Shown piece after piece: positions 54,016 to 64,000 of a stretch of DNA of 64,000 bases. The first letter of the stretch is position 1; each line of letters begins with the position of its first letter. A model generated the notes under the pieces. It searched no databases and had not been told where the DNA came from. It was given only the letters and a program-made list of their open reading frames with translations. The translations under genes and the position numbers were made by a program. Origin of the DNA: Porphyra umbilicalis (taxonomy: Eukaryota > Rhodophyta > Bangiophyceae > Bangiales > Bangiaceae); NCBI GenBank assembly GCA_002049455.2, contig KV918772.1, positions 434,001 to 498,000 of the forward strand, given 5' to 3'.

Positions 54016-56611
54016 ACCCCTGGGCGATACTTCCATACGTGAACGGGGCGGCCCGCCTTGCGCAGGACGCGCCGCAGGGCGGCATGGAACCGCTTCGCCC
54101 GCGTCGGCGGGGACTCCAGGCAGGGGGGGACGTCGGCGGCGAGCCCCATGCGGGCGTACTCGACCATTGCGCCGGTGATCTCGTAGGGCCCCACCTCGGA
54201 CCAGTTGACGGACGGGTCGTACCCGAACAAGGCGACGACCTGCCCGGACGTCAGCGAGTCCCGCCACTCCGTGGCCGTCACCGGGGTAGGAGGCGTCCAC
54301 GACGCGGACAACCACCAATCGTAGGCGACGTCCAGCTGCCCTGGAACGGGGGTCACGACGCGGCCGGCAACCCCCAGCACCATCGGCGCCATGGCGGGAC
54401 CGTCGTTGGCGGGGACGGCATCCCAGCGCGCGGGACGCGGACCGGAGGGCGCCGCGGCGTCGCCGGCGGGGCGGTACTCGGACCGCCCGTAGCACCCGCC
54501 GCTAGCGCCGCCATCGCGGCCCTGGCCGCCGTCGGAGGGCCACGTGGGCTCGTCATGGCCGGCGGCCAAATAGCCGCGGCCATCGCTCGGACCGGCCGCC
54601 GGCCACACGCGGTCGTCCCGCACGTCGGCACGGCGGCCGGGCCCGCCCTCCGAGCGATCGTCGCCGTTGCGACGGGGGGCGGCGGCGCCGCCGCCCGAAT
54701 CGGACGCCCATCCGCGACCGGGCCTGTCACCGGCAGGGCCGGCGTCGTCGCCGCGCCACGTCGCGTCTCAGCGCTCGTCGTGAGCCGCGCCGGCCCCGTC
54801 CTCGCGGACCACCGCGCGCTGGCCCCACTCGGCGCTGCCGGCAAGAGTCGACGCGAAGAAGCCGCGGGGGTAGGCATCGGAACCTCCGGGGTCGCCGGCG
54901 CTGGCCTCCTCCTCGTCCCCCTCGGGGTCCCGGGGCCCCGAGCGGATGTTCCTAATTTGAGCCGGGCCGCCGCCTGCCATGTCGGCGTGGCGCCGCTTCC
55001 GCGCGCGGTACGCGGCCGACGCGGCCGCCTCCTCCGCCGACGGTGGGACGGCGTCCGGGTCGGACGAAGTGAAGCCGGCCGGTATCGCCCAGGGCTCCGT
55101 CGTCTTTGGCAACGCCCGCTGGGCGACGTCCGCAAGCCGCGGCTCCGCGAGCATGAACCCAAACGGGGATTGCGGCGACCGCAAGACGCTCACGACGCAG
55201 ACGTAGTGGAACCGGCCGTCCGCCACGGTACCCACTTGGTGGGGCAGCAGGGTGCTGGGAGCTTGACGGGTGGTATCGTGTTAGTAGGGCAGCAGGTCAA
55301 GGACGGCCGCCCTGGGCACCGCCCTCACAATGGCGTCGTACTCCTCCAAGGCGTCGGCGGCACCGCGGTCGCCCGGCGCGAGGTCGTCGACCCTGAACTT
55401 CCGCGCAAAGTCGTTGTAGCACGTCTACGGCTCGAAAACGCGGTGCGTCACGCGGTACGCGCGCAGCAACGCCGACACGATGGCGGCCATCAGCATGTCT
55501 TAGGCCGTGCCCTGGATGGGGTGGCAGGGGAATGCCTGGAGCAGCGAATGCTACTGGTGCACAACGGGCGGGTACTCGTACGTCACCAGCCGCGGCGTCG
55601 CACACCGCGTGACCATTGCCGGCGGCAAGCGAGCACTCGCCGGCGTCAAGGCAATGCCGGAACGGACGGCCAGGAGAATGCCCCTGTGCCATGCCAGCCG
55701 GGCCCTTACGAGCTCTCCGCGCGCGCGGCGCGCGGCCTCCAACGCCAAGTCCGCCGGGGCGGTCACGGGGCACAACGACGCCAAGGCGATCAGGGGGCCT
55801 ACGCCCCCAAAGTTGGCAAGCGCCAAGGAGAGATCGAACGGGACTGCAGGGCGGTAACGAAGGCGTGTATGCCAGTCCTCAAAGTAGGCGGACTCCTCTT
55901 CGCCAGCGACGAACAGGAACTCGGCCGCGGGGTGCGTGACCAAGAGCACCCGCCCCGGGTTGCACCGCAACATGCAGCCCAGCCACGCCGCGCTGTCCCC
56001 AACGGAGCGGACGAAGGAAGCGAAGTCGCTTTCGGCCACCGGCCGGGTACTGTAACCCGCCGTATTGCCAAACTCCTCGAAGGCCCGCCACACGGCGGCT
56101 GCCTCGCCTGCGTCGTGAGGATAAGCCGGGAGGAAGACGTCGCTCACGAGCGGCCAGTCGGCCGAGGCCACGGTCGGCCCCAGCGGGGCGAGCCACGCTC
56201 GGACGGCGGGCGGCGCCGCGCGTGGCGGGAGCGCGGGGGCCGACTGCCCCAACAACGGCGGGCGGTCCTCCGGCCTGACCGCGGGACCCCCGCTGGAGGA
56301 GGGAGCAGGGCCCGGGCCGGCCGCGGGCACCAGGCAAGCCGCGGGCTCGGCGCCGGCGCTGACCGCAGCGGTAGCGCCCGCTGCGCGGGGCGGCCTCCGC
56401 CACTTCCGGCCGTTCGGGTCATACGGGAGCCGCGTGCCAGGCGTCACCGACGGACGGGCGGGAGCGGTCGGGCGCCGCTCGGGCGGTCCCGACGTGGTCG
56501 GCGCGACGGCTACCGACGCCGACCCCGGAGCGGCGGCCGCCGCAGACGGGCACGACGGGAGAGCGGGGGACGGAGCCCCAACGGGGCCGGCGCGGGGCGT
56601 CGCCGGAGACG

Positions 56612-57166
56612 GCTCCTGTTGGAACGTCATGCTCAACGCCGCTGTAAGCCCTCCTGCTGAAAAAAGCAAAATTCAAGAAACCAGGTATTGACAGGGTTCG
56701 AACCCCCGACTCCCGGACGCGACCCGAAGGTCACGCCTAATGAGAGTGGGTGCCTTACTTCCCAATAGGCTACCCATGCGACTTCCTCGCGGTTTGGTGA
56801 CCGCTGGTGCATTCGACATTTGTACCCGTGCGATTTTGAGTGAAAAGTTTGCGATTTCACATTTTTTGTTCTTGCGCTTCTGATGCTTTGATTTGCGTGG
56901 GCATTGCTTTGATCCCTGATGCTTTGATTTGGTGAGCGGTTTGATTTAGAGTGTGGGCGGGCGCGTGCGCGGGCGAGCTGCTTGGGCTGCGTGGTGCGCT
57001 TGAGTGCTCCGACTTGGACTACTTGAGGAGTGCCCTTGATGGGAAGAGGGGCGCTTTGGAGAGACAACCAACAAAGCACGTTCGCACACATACACACAAG
57101 CTCAAGCCACTCAATTACTTCACCGTGGTCCCCCATCCCCTATCCCGACTGCGTTTCAACAGCTTC
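56612..57166 (-). mobile_element. Solo-LTR-like insertion, copy 2 (TGTTG family)
   Basis: 545 bp (56617-57161), starting TGTTGGAAC and ending GTTTCAACA, an inverted terminal repeat of 8 of 9 bases with TG..CA ends. Flanks are gctcc (56612-56616) and gcttc (57162-57166), a 5-bp target duplication with one difference. It matches 16618-17163 in reverse orientation over the whole length. The exact B box GGTTCGAACCC occurs inside. It lies in the leader of gag-only element iii. Confidence 0.8.
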
Positions 57167-57183
57167 ATCTCGGCTGAAGGGGA

Positions 57184-57830
57184 TGTAGTACTACGGGGCC
57201 CCCTATGCGCCAGGGGGCCTCCGCGGGGACGTCGGCGACGACGGAAGACGCGGTACCCGACGTGGGGTGGCGACGCCAGCGGCGACGGTGGCCGACGGGG
57301 CGGCGACGCGGGGACCGGGGCGAGGGGTCGGCCCCGCTGACCGGCTCGGGCCACCCGGTGAGCGTACCCGACCCGCCGCGCCCGGCACGCGGGCCCCGCG
57401 GGACGCCGGATTGGCGCGCCCGAGAGGGCGCTGGCGCGCCCGAGAGGGCGCGGCAGGCGACGGCCGACCGGGCGCCACGCGGCGGGTGCAGCGCGTTGCG
57501 CGCGGGACGGTTTCTCCCCCTCGTCTGTAGTGGTCGCCTCGGGGGACTTGACATGCATGGAGGGAATAATCTGCATTGGTTGGTGACGGCCCGGGTCAAT
57601 TCCCATTCGGGGAAATTAGGCCCGGGCGACGGTTCCCGCCCTTTTAGGACGAAGGGCGACGACGGTGGGAGGCACCGTCGTCGCCGGCAAGTAAACCGTG
57701 TCTCGATGTCTTGGCGTTTCGATCGGCCCGACTGCCCGGACCTCGAGTCCCATAGCGGGTGTCGCGCGAGCGGCTAAGACGGCCGTTGCTTCCCTCCTCT
57801 CGAGGTAACCCCCTAAATAGTGGCACTACG
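57184..57830 (-). repeat. LTR copy C (5' LTR of element iii)
   Basis: In plus coordinates it starts TGTAGTACTACG (57184) and ends GCACTACG (57823-57830), 647 bp, aligning with LTR A end to end and with LTR B over the core. Stem-loops: 57589-57627 (GCCCGGG / CCCGGGC outer stem with an inner AATTCCC / GGGAAATT-type stem), 57637-57658 (CGCCCTT / AAGGGCG) and 57658-57682 (GACGACGGTG / CACCGTCGTC, perfect). The body of element iii follows in the minus sense. Confidence 0.85.
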
Positions 57831-57844
57831 CCTTCCACCTACGC

Positions 57845-57990
57845 CCCCCGCACCTATGGGGGGAAGAGACGGGAATACCTCTCCGTCTACACCCTCCGCT
57901 CCTTGGGGGGGGAGAGACGGGAATACCCTTCCGCCTGTTCCCCCCGCACCATGGGGGGGAAGAGACGGGATTACCCTTCCTCCTTCACCC
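57845..57990. repeat. 48-bp tandem repeat, three copies
   Basis: agagacggga recurs at 57865, 57913 and 57961. Each unit ends in a run of six to eight G followed by agagacggga(a/t)tacc. Being 16 codons long, it keeps frame; it lies downstream (minus sense) of the gag start in the gypsy leader fragment. Confidence 0.75.
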
Positions 57991-57994
57991 TAGT

Positions 57995-58345
57995 TGCTCG
58001 GCGCGCCACGCTCTGGCGTGGCGCTGCCGGCTTGATGCTCCCGCCGAGGAGGGATCCCTCAGGAGTCCTGAGACCCCGAGCCCTCGCTTGTTCCGTCACG
58101 GTCGCCCCGTGACGTGCTGCCGGCGCCCGGTGCGCCGGTCTCCGTCACCCCAGTGGTGTCCATGGCGGAAAGACTCCGTCCTCCTACAGGAACAATCAAT
58201 CCTCAAAGACAATATCAACAGAACAGTCACACCCAAGGGTAAGACAAAGCACAGAAAAAAGACCACCGTGAGATCTGACACAGGGTAGACCCGACTGATC
58301 AAGAAGGGCCAAAACCTGTCCCCAGCTGATCCACCAAATGTAGTG
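57995..58345 (-). mobile_element. Leader and gag start of a further gypsy-type element
   Basis: On the minus strand the sequence ctaca then TTTGGTGGATCAGCTGGGGA (58345-58320) looks like an LTR end plus primer-binding site, as in gypsy A. About 150 nt later an ATG at 58168 opens MDTTGVTETGAPGAGST, composition typical of a gag N-terminus. Nothing further of the element is recognisable; LTR C of element iii lies just beyond. Fragment of a broken element. Confidence 0.45.
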
Positions 58346-59157
58346 GTTCCTGCCCGCAAAGCGGACGGGGCACCGCATTGTCAGAACACACAGCACATGA
58401 TGCGGAGCGACACAAAGGAGAAAGAACACAAACGCATGGATAACAGGGCGCGGAGCGCACCAGAACGCCGGAACTGACGCAAACTCAAAGCTGATTTATT
58501 CGAGCACGCACGATGACCCCAAGGCATACACTCATGTACCCTCAGAAACACGACGCAGGACGTGCACAATCCCGACCCAGGCAGAGACGGTCGTAGGGGA
58601 GGCCGGGGCCTGGCGGGCCACGGTCCCTGACGCGGGGTCCTGGTGGCCCCGGCCACGGATCAAGGGACCTCCTTCCTCTGAAAGAGAGATATGGTCCCTG
58701 GATTCAGCCAGCTTGGACTGAAATTGCCCAATACATCACAAGGGACTTATCCCCAGATTTTCAAGTCTCCGATCGAAGTCCTCGTGGGATATCGACAGTG
58801 GCCGAGATCTTCTCTCGGCCCCGGGCTTTCTTCCAGGTCAAAAGAGCTTCCACAAGCTTCAAGGCCCCTCTAGGGAACCCTGATCGAGGGGTCGCGTGGC
58901 CCCTCGTCCGCGTCAGGCCCTTCCCCACTCTGCCTTCGGGGAAGGGGGGTGTACGCCTCGGGGGCGTCCCTAAGCGCCACCCGGCATGCGCCTCGAAGGG
59001 GCGCCGCACACCGCTCACTCTAGGGGCATTGCGTGTGGGCTTGCGGCCCCTCCCCCGGATCATACCAGGGGGGGATCGCGTCATCAGAGGAGAGGGGGTT
59101 TCCCCCACAGCGCGGCATGCGGGCCGGAAACCCAAACGGCACCTCCATGGCCGACCA
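58346..59157. other. No supported gene; probable LTR remnant
   Basis: By position the part adjoining 58345 should be LTR sequence of the gypsy-type fragment, starting tgtagtgg in the plus direction at 58339. I did not find its other end. The rest has no coding or repeat signal I can defend. Confidence 0.35.
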
Positions 59158-60246
59158 TCAGGACGGCGTCGGGACGTAGTATGCCCGCCGCGCCGAGGTG
59201 TTGACCTGGGTGCTGTCTGCTGGAGAGGCCCGCACCAGGATGCCCGACGCCTCTAGCTGCCGGCGCTCGGTGCGGGCGTTCTGGTGGTGAACGTGGGGCT
59301 CCTTCTCCGCCAAGTACGAGGGGGAGGAGCACGCCCAATCCGACGTCACGACAGGCGGAACGTCGTCGGCCGTGGCCACGTCCATGACGTTTGACAGGCG
59401 CACGGCCACGCTCTCCACCCACGGCGCGTCCCCCGCCTCTTATAGGGCGGGGAGGTCCGTCGCCACGCCGGCAGGCAGGGCATAATGCACGGGGTGACGC
59501 GTCAGCCAGCGCTTCCAAGCCAGGCCCAGCTTGGGCAGCGGGATTGCGAAGTACAACGTCCGCAAGCGGCACTCCCTCATCTGACTTGGGGCTTCCTGGG
59601 GCATCCACTGGACCAACGCCCCCGGCCCCGCAAGCCCCGACCCCTCCCCTGCCGGGAGGCGCCCCCGGCGCGGCACCGGCGAGGGGGACACCTGCTCCAT
59701 GAGTTCATCCCCTGCCTCGCCCGGCGCCGCCTCAGCCGCCGGGGGAGTGCTCAACCGGCTGGTCGGCAGCGCCACGCGCGCCGCCGCCGTGCGGGGCCCG
59801 GCCGCGTCCTCGCCAGCCGACCGCGTCACCGCACTCGACGCGCGGAAGGCCGACGCCGACCCCGCCGTCGACTTGAACCGGCGCATGGGCGGCGGCGGTT
59901 GAGTCGCTTGACTCCCCGCCGCCGACGACTCCCGACTCGGGGGCGCGCCGTTGGCCTGGCGCGGCCGGCGGGCTGCCTCGCCCCGAAACGCCGCCACCGC
60001 CGCGCCACTTGACTTGGTGGCGCCTGCCAGCGTCGCAGGTACAGATGCCGCCGCCCCGCCAGCCGGCGGGGTGGCCGCCGTCAAGCCCTTGACCCTAGGG
60101 GCGCCCGTACTGCCCGACGTTCCGCCCACCCGCGGGGACCCCGCCGCAGGGATGCCCGACTTGGCTGTTGCCGACGCCGGCGTCCCACTCGGCGCCGGCG
60201 TGGCGCGCCCCGCACCTGGGCAAGCCATCTGCTCGGTCGGCGCCAC
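59158..60246 (-). mobile_element. Distant gag-like relative (iv), broken
   Basis: From an ATG at 60246 the minus strand encodes an Ala/Pro/Ser-rich stretch of about 190 residues (PAPSGTPASATAKSG and similar) followed by an ordered part: LVQWMPQEAPSQMRECRLRT, FAIPLPKLGLAWKRWLTRHP, then after 59440 SVAVRLSNVMDVATADDVPP and APSYLAEKEPHVHHQN-like sequence. The layout, and the order of Trp, Tyr and acidic positions, resemble the globular region of elements i and iii, but identity is low and no LTR of the same type was found. Its membership of the family is tentative. Confidence 0.4.
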
Positions 60247-60249
60247 TGC

Positions 60250-61530
60250 CGTCGACCACGAGGAAGCCGTAGCCGCCGCGCCCGAGTAGGGGGAACGGCG
60301 AGGGGAATGGCAATAGGCAGAGGGGCGTCCTGCGCACAGACGGACGAGGGGCGGCTCTCAACTCGAGTAGCGGTTGGGGGGAACGGTGACGGCCGGAAGT
60401 GGACGGCCTCCCCGTCTGTTCCCCGCCTACCCCCTTTTTACGAGCCCCTGCGTGCGGACAGAGGCCCTTACCCCGGATCTTCTCAGCCCCTGCCCCGCGG
60501 GCCACCCCCCCTGGATGATTCTTCACAGGGAGGGGGGCCCGCAAGACAGCCCCCCGAGTGGGAGGGCGGGGGGGGTGCCATACTGGGCACCCCCCTGTTG
60601 GCCCAATGGGCACGGTTAGTGGGCCCGCCCCGGACACGCGGCCGCACCGCTTGCCCCCGCCGCCGTGTCCACCGTACGGCCACGGCGCATACCCCCTTGC
60701 CCCGGCGGGGGTGCCCCCACGATCCGGGGCGGCCCCCGCTGGAGAGGATCGGGGCAGCTTCCGGGCCCTACACTGGGGATCCCGGCGGCTATCTGTCCTG
60801 GCCCGCGCGCCACACTCGCGCGGGCCCGGCCCTCTGCCTCTGGGCCACCGGGGCGGAGACCTCTTTAAAAAAGAGAATTGTGACGTTCCGTCACATGGCC
60901 CCCACACTCGGGGAACCAGATTCCCCGGAAATATGCCCCACTACCACATATTTCAAATTGTTCCGTTGGGGACCCACTTGTGATCACCTCGTGGCTCACC
61001 AACCACAACGGCAATCCCAATAATTCCCTGAGATTCGTCACCCCCCCGAGCGGGCCCCTACTTAAGGGCCTAATTTTGTGTAAACCCCACTTGGATTATC
61101 TACTTATGTTGGTAGGCGTCCCTGACCCCGGGGCGCCGCGAGGGCGTTACGTAGCACCCTTCCCCTGGCTCTACTCAAGGCGGTATTTGAAGCGTCGGCC
61201 GGCCTCCGGGTTATGGGCCCCGTGAGCCCTCAGGGGAGGGTTTTCGGCGGGTCCTTTGAGGGTGTCTGAGGAGGGCTTTCCGAGGGTCCTTTGAGGGAGT
61301 CTGAGGAGGGTTTTCCGAGGGTCCGAGGGGAACGGATGGGATCATAGGGTGAGGCGTGAGTGTCCCCTCGAGGCCTCCGTCGCGGGCACGTAAACTCTCG
61401 GTCACACGACTCGTGTATGTCGCTCGGGGCGCCTTCCCCCGGTCGACGCCGTGCGTGTGTGCTCTTCGGGATTTTCTTCCGGGGCGGGTATTCCCCGACA
61501 GGGCTACCCAGCGACACATTTTGGCCCGCC
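60250..61530. other. No supported gene; short tandem repeat at the right
   Basis: Upstream (minus sense) of the gag-like relative iv and therefore possibly its leader and LTR. The part 60870-61110 is A/T-richer (ttaaaaaagagaattgtg; tacttaagggcctaattttg). At 61249, 61284 and 61319 gggtccNN marks a 35-bp tandem repeat with cctttgaggg and tctgaggaggg inside. No coding signal. Confidence 0.45.
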
Positions 61531-61531
61531 C

Positions 61532-64000
61532 TCACCCCAACTGGGTGGGGTGGGCTGAGCGTGTTGTCAAAACCTTGTCCGTCGTGATGGCCTCGCGCAC
61601 GAATTGGAAGCGATTGTCGATGTGCTTGGTGCGCTTGTGATCGACGGGGTGTTTGGAGAAGTCAGTGCTGTCGCTGTTGTCGACCTTGATATTGATCGGC
61701 CCGCCCGAGGTCGCTGTCTGCAGCCCTTGAGATGCCACGCTTTGCACGAGCTTGTTGAGCCAAACAGCTTCCTTGCTGGCCTCACATAGAGCCATGTACT
61801 CAGCTTCCATCGTGGACAGCGCCACCGTCTTCTGCAACTTAGAACCCCAGCTGACGGCTGCTCCGCCAAAGATGAAGGTGCAGTCCGTCGTAGAACGTTG
61901 TGTTTCGTTGTCACCCGCCCAGTCGGCATCACTCCAGCCTTGTAGAACAAAGGAAGAATTCTTGTTGAAGACCAGCCCCTTGTCCATCGAACCCTGGACG
62001 AACCATAGAACGCGCTTGATCGCCGCCCAATGCTCCTTGCCGTAGCACGAGACAAACCGACTCAGCTTCCCGAAGGCGAAGGCGAAGTCAGGACGTGTGC
62101 CGACCATCAGTTTCATGACACTGCCGACGGCTTCGACGTAGGGCAGCGCGTCGTCGCTCTCGTCGGCCTTGACCAGCTGCAGGCCCACCTCCAGCGGCGT
62201 TCCGATCGGGTTGCACTCGTCCATCCCGGACATCTCCAGGACTTTCCCCGCGTACTCGCTCTGCGACAGCTTGAGGGTGCCGAACGCCTTGTCCCGCCTG
62301 ATCTCTAGCCCGAGGATGAACTTCGCCTCGCCCAGGTCCTTCATCTCAAAACGCTTGTGCAGAGCGTCCTTAATTTTGTAGATCGCCGCCAGGCTTGATG
62401 CCGCCAAAAGAAGATCGTCGACGTACACCAGGACGATGATGATTTCGCCTTCATCCATCAGGAGGTAGAGGCATGCATCCGGGTCGATGTTATCGAATCC
62501 CTGAGACTTGAGGAAGGCGTCGAGCGTGGCGTACCACATCTTGGGGGCTCACTTCAGACCATACAGCGCTTGGAGGAGACGGCACGCCTTGTCAGTATAC
62601 GTCGGATCGACATAGCCATCTGACCACTCCATGTAGACCTCCTCGTCAATGTCGCCGTTGAGGAATGCCGTCTTGATAACTATCTGATGTAGCTCCCACC
62701 CGTTCGCCGCCGTCATCGCCAAGATGCATCGGATGGTGAACTTGGCCACCAGCGCGAATGTCTCGTTGAAGTCGAGCCCCTTGATCTGCCGATTCCCCAT
62801 GAAGCACAGGCGCGCCTTGTGCCGCGTCGTGTTGTTCCTGTTCTTGTCAACCTCGTTCTTTACCTTGTAAACCCACTTGCCCTTCAGCCCGCGTCGACCG
62901 GCCGGGCGATCCGTCGAGCGCCAAGTCTTGTTCTTGCAAATGGCCTCCATCTCCTCATCCATGGCAATCTGCCACTTAGCAGATTCTTGCCCTGGAACGG
63001 CTCTTATGTACGTCGTGGGCGCCTCGTAAGCAACCAGGCTCACTGGGCGCCAGTACTCGACCGAAGGCCGCCGCGCTCTGCCGCTCCGACGCAGCGTGTC
63101 TTGAGAGCCGCCACAACCTTGATTGTCGTCCGCGGACTTGTCAGAACCATCGTCTTGCTTGTCATCCTTGTGGTCATTGTCAGCATCTACGTCTCCGCCG
63201 TCGCTTGCAGAGCGCAAACCCGCCTCGACTTCGACAACTTCGTCTCTGGGAAGCTCCCGAGCAACTTCTGCGACCTCGTTTATGTTCGTCTCGGCGAACA
63301 CGACGCTTCGTGCCTTGACGACCTTGCCGTCGTAGAGGATGACCTGGTACGCCTTGCAGACGTCGGGATAGCCTAAGAAGACGCCCTTCGCCGCCTTGTC
63401 GCCAAACTCGCCGTCGATGTGACTCTTGTGCAGCATCACCCAGCACGTCGACCCAAACATCTGCATGTGGCAAATGTCGGGCTTATTCCCGGTCCACAGC
63501 TCAAAAGGCGTCTTGCCGACGGGAAGCGCCCGGCTGGTGACGCGGTTCTTGATGTACACCGCCGTCTTGATGGCATCCGCCCAATGATCCTGATCGACGT
63601 CCTTGTGTCGCATCAGGGTGCGAGCCGTCGCCACTAGACCTCGGTTGAGCCGCTCAGCAGCGCCGTTCTGCTGCGGCGTGTCGGGCACCGTGGTCTGGTG
63701 CGTCGTGCCGTTCTCATCGTGAAGAGAGTTGAATGCGTTCTTCACATACTCGCAGCCATTGTCGGAGCGCAGGATCTTGATCTTAATTCCGGTGTGCATC
63801 TGGGCCTTCGTCAGCCACTTCTTGTACTCCGCGAAATGATCGCTCTTCTTCTGCAAGAATACCACGTCTGTCCAGCGGGAGAAGTCGCCGGTAAAGGTGC
63901 CGAGATAGAGCGCACCGCCACGCGACGGCTCTGACATTGGCCCGCCCAGGTCCGAGTGCACGAGCTGCAGGCGCTTAATCACTCGACCTCCTCCTGCACT
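61532..64000 (-). mobile_element. Ty1/copia element H, broken, runs off the window
   Basis: On the minus strand the visible part starts in integrase (63982: QLVHSDLGGPMSEPSRGGAL; HQTTVPDTPQQNGAAERLNR) and continues through a Ser/Asp-rich linker, reverse transcriptase (62930-62000: FNETFALVAKF, LNGDIDEEVYMEWSDG, VYVDDLLLAASSLAAI) and RNase H (about 61930-61650: GWSDADWAGDNETQRSTTDC, MEAEYMALCEASKEAVWL), with HIDNRFQFVREA at the end. It is clearly the same family as copia F. Gag, protease and the upstream LTR lie beyond 64000. Few breaks in the visible part, so probably younger than F. Confidence 0.9.

Larger units (their letters stand above)
54016..57830 (-). mobile_element. Gag-only LTR element iii, broken fossil
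   Basis: On the minus strand LTR C (57830-57184) leads into a 22-nt leader, which is cut by the TGTTG solo-LTR-like insertion (57161-56617). The body continues with a Pro/Ala-rich N-terminal part (56600-56250, including LPYDPNGRKWRRPPRAAG), a globular region (56200-55560: YSTRPVAESDFASFVRSVG, EESAYFEDWHTRLRYRP), a middle part (55560-55000: GRFHYVCVVSVLRSPQSPFG), a Gly/Arg/Asp-rich stretch (54850-54450) and the conserved C-terminal domain (54380-54030: DVAYDWWLSASWTPPTPVTA, GYDPSVNWSEVGP, ALRRVLRKAGRPVHVWKYR). No polymerase or integrase is seen. It has several breaks and no 3' LTR was found. Confidence 0.65.

Overview
This is eukaryotic nuclear DNA, very GC-rich and repeat-dominated. Most of the 64 kb is LTR retrotransposon sequence: Ty3/gypsy chromoviruses, Ty1/copia, and a gag-only LTR family I do not recognise. 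They are often nested, with minisatellites between them. GT-AG introns can be read in two genes. GC richness, compact genes, many copia/gypsy copies and a Plavaka-like transposase would suit a bangiophyte red alga (Porphyra/Pyropia type), but that is a low-confidence guess from style alone.

Layout. 1-0.93 kb: 58-bp and 49-bp minisatellites. 1.1-7.96 kb: gypsy A (minus), with a solo LTR (6240-6712) inside its gag region. 8.3-10.2 kb: gypsy B 3' part (plus). 10.2-11.5 kb: a 57/60-bp alternating minisatellite. 11.5-16.0 kb: a gag-only element (minus) with its 5' LTR at 15421-16007. 16.0-17.4 kb: an older member of the same family (plus), itself split by a solo-LTR-like insertion. 17.4-17.8 kb: a gypsy tail. 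19.4-28.2 kb: a host-like gene (minus) split by a young, whole-looking copia (21395-26883). 30.1-30.7 kb: a divergent histone H3 variant. 32.2-36.0 kb: a five-exon Plavaka-like DNA transposase gene. 37.5-39.6 kb: proline- and alanine-rich coding candidates. 41.5-41.9 kb: a LINE-type C-terminal fragment. 42.2-44.6 kb: a PHD/extended-PHD zinc-finger gene (minus). 45.2-53.8 kb: gypsy E, copia F and gypsy G side by side. 54.0-57.8 kb: a second gag-only element with 5' LTR 57184-57830. 57.8-58.3 kb: a gypsy leader fragment. 59.2-60.2 kb: a more distant gag-like relative. 61.5-64 kb: copia H, running off the window.

The most novel material is the gag-only LTR family. Three LTR copies share TGTAG..CTACA-type ends, one has a perfect 5-bp target duplication, and all keep three consecutive hairpins, the third by different paired sequences in each copy. 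Two of these LTRs sit directly upstream, in the same sense, of a long protein with no visible polymerase. Other points of note are the H3 variant with a long tail insertion and Arg at the K9 position, the intron-bearing Plavaka-like gene, and the host gene whose reading frame resumes on the far side of a recent copia insertion.
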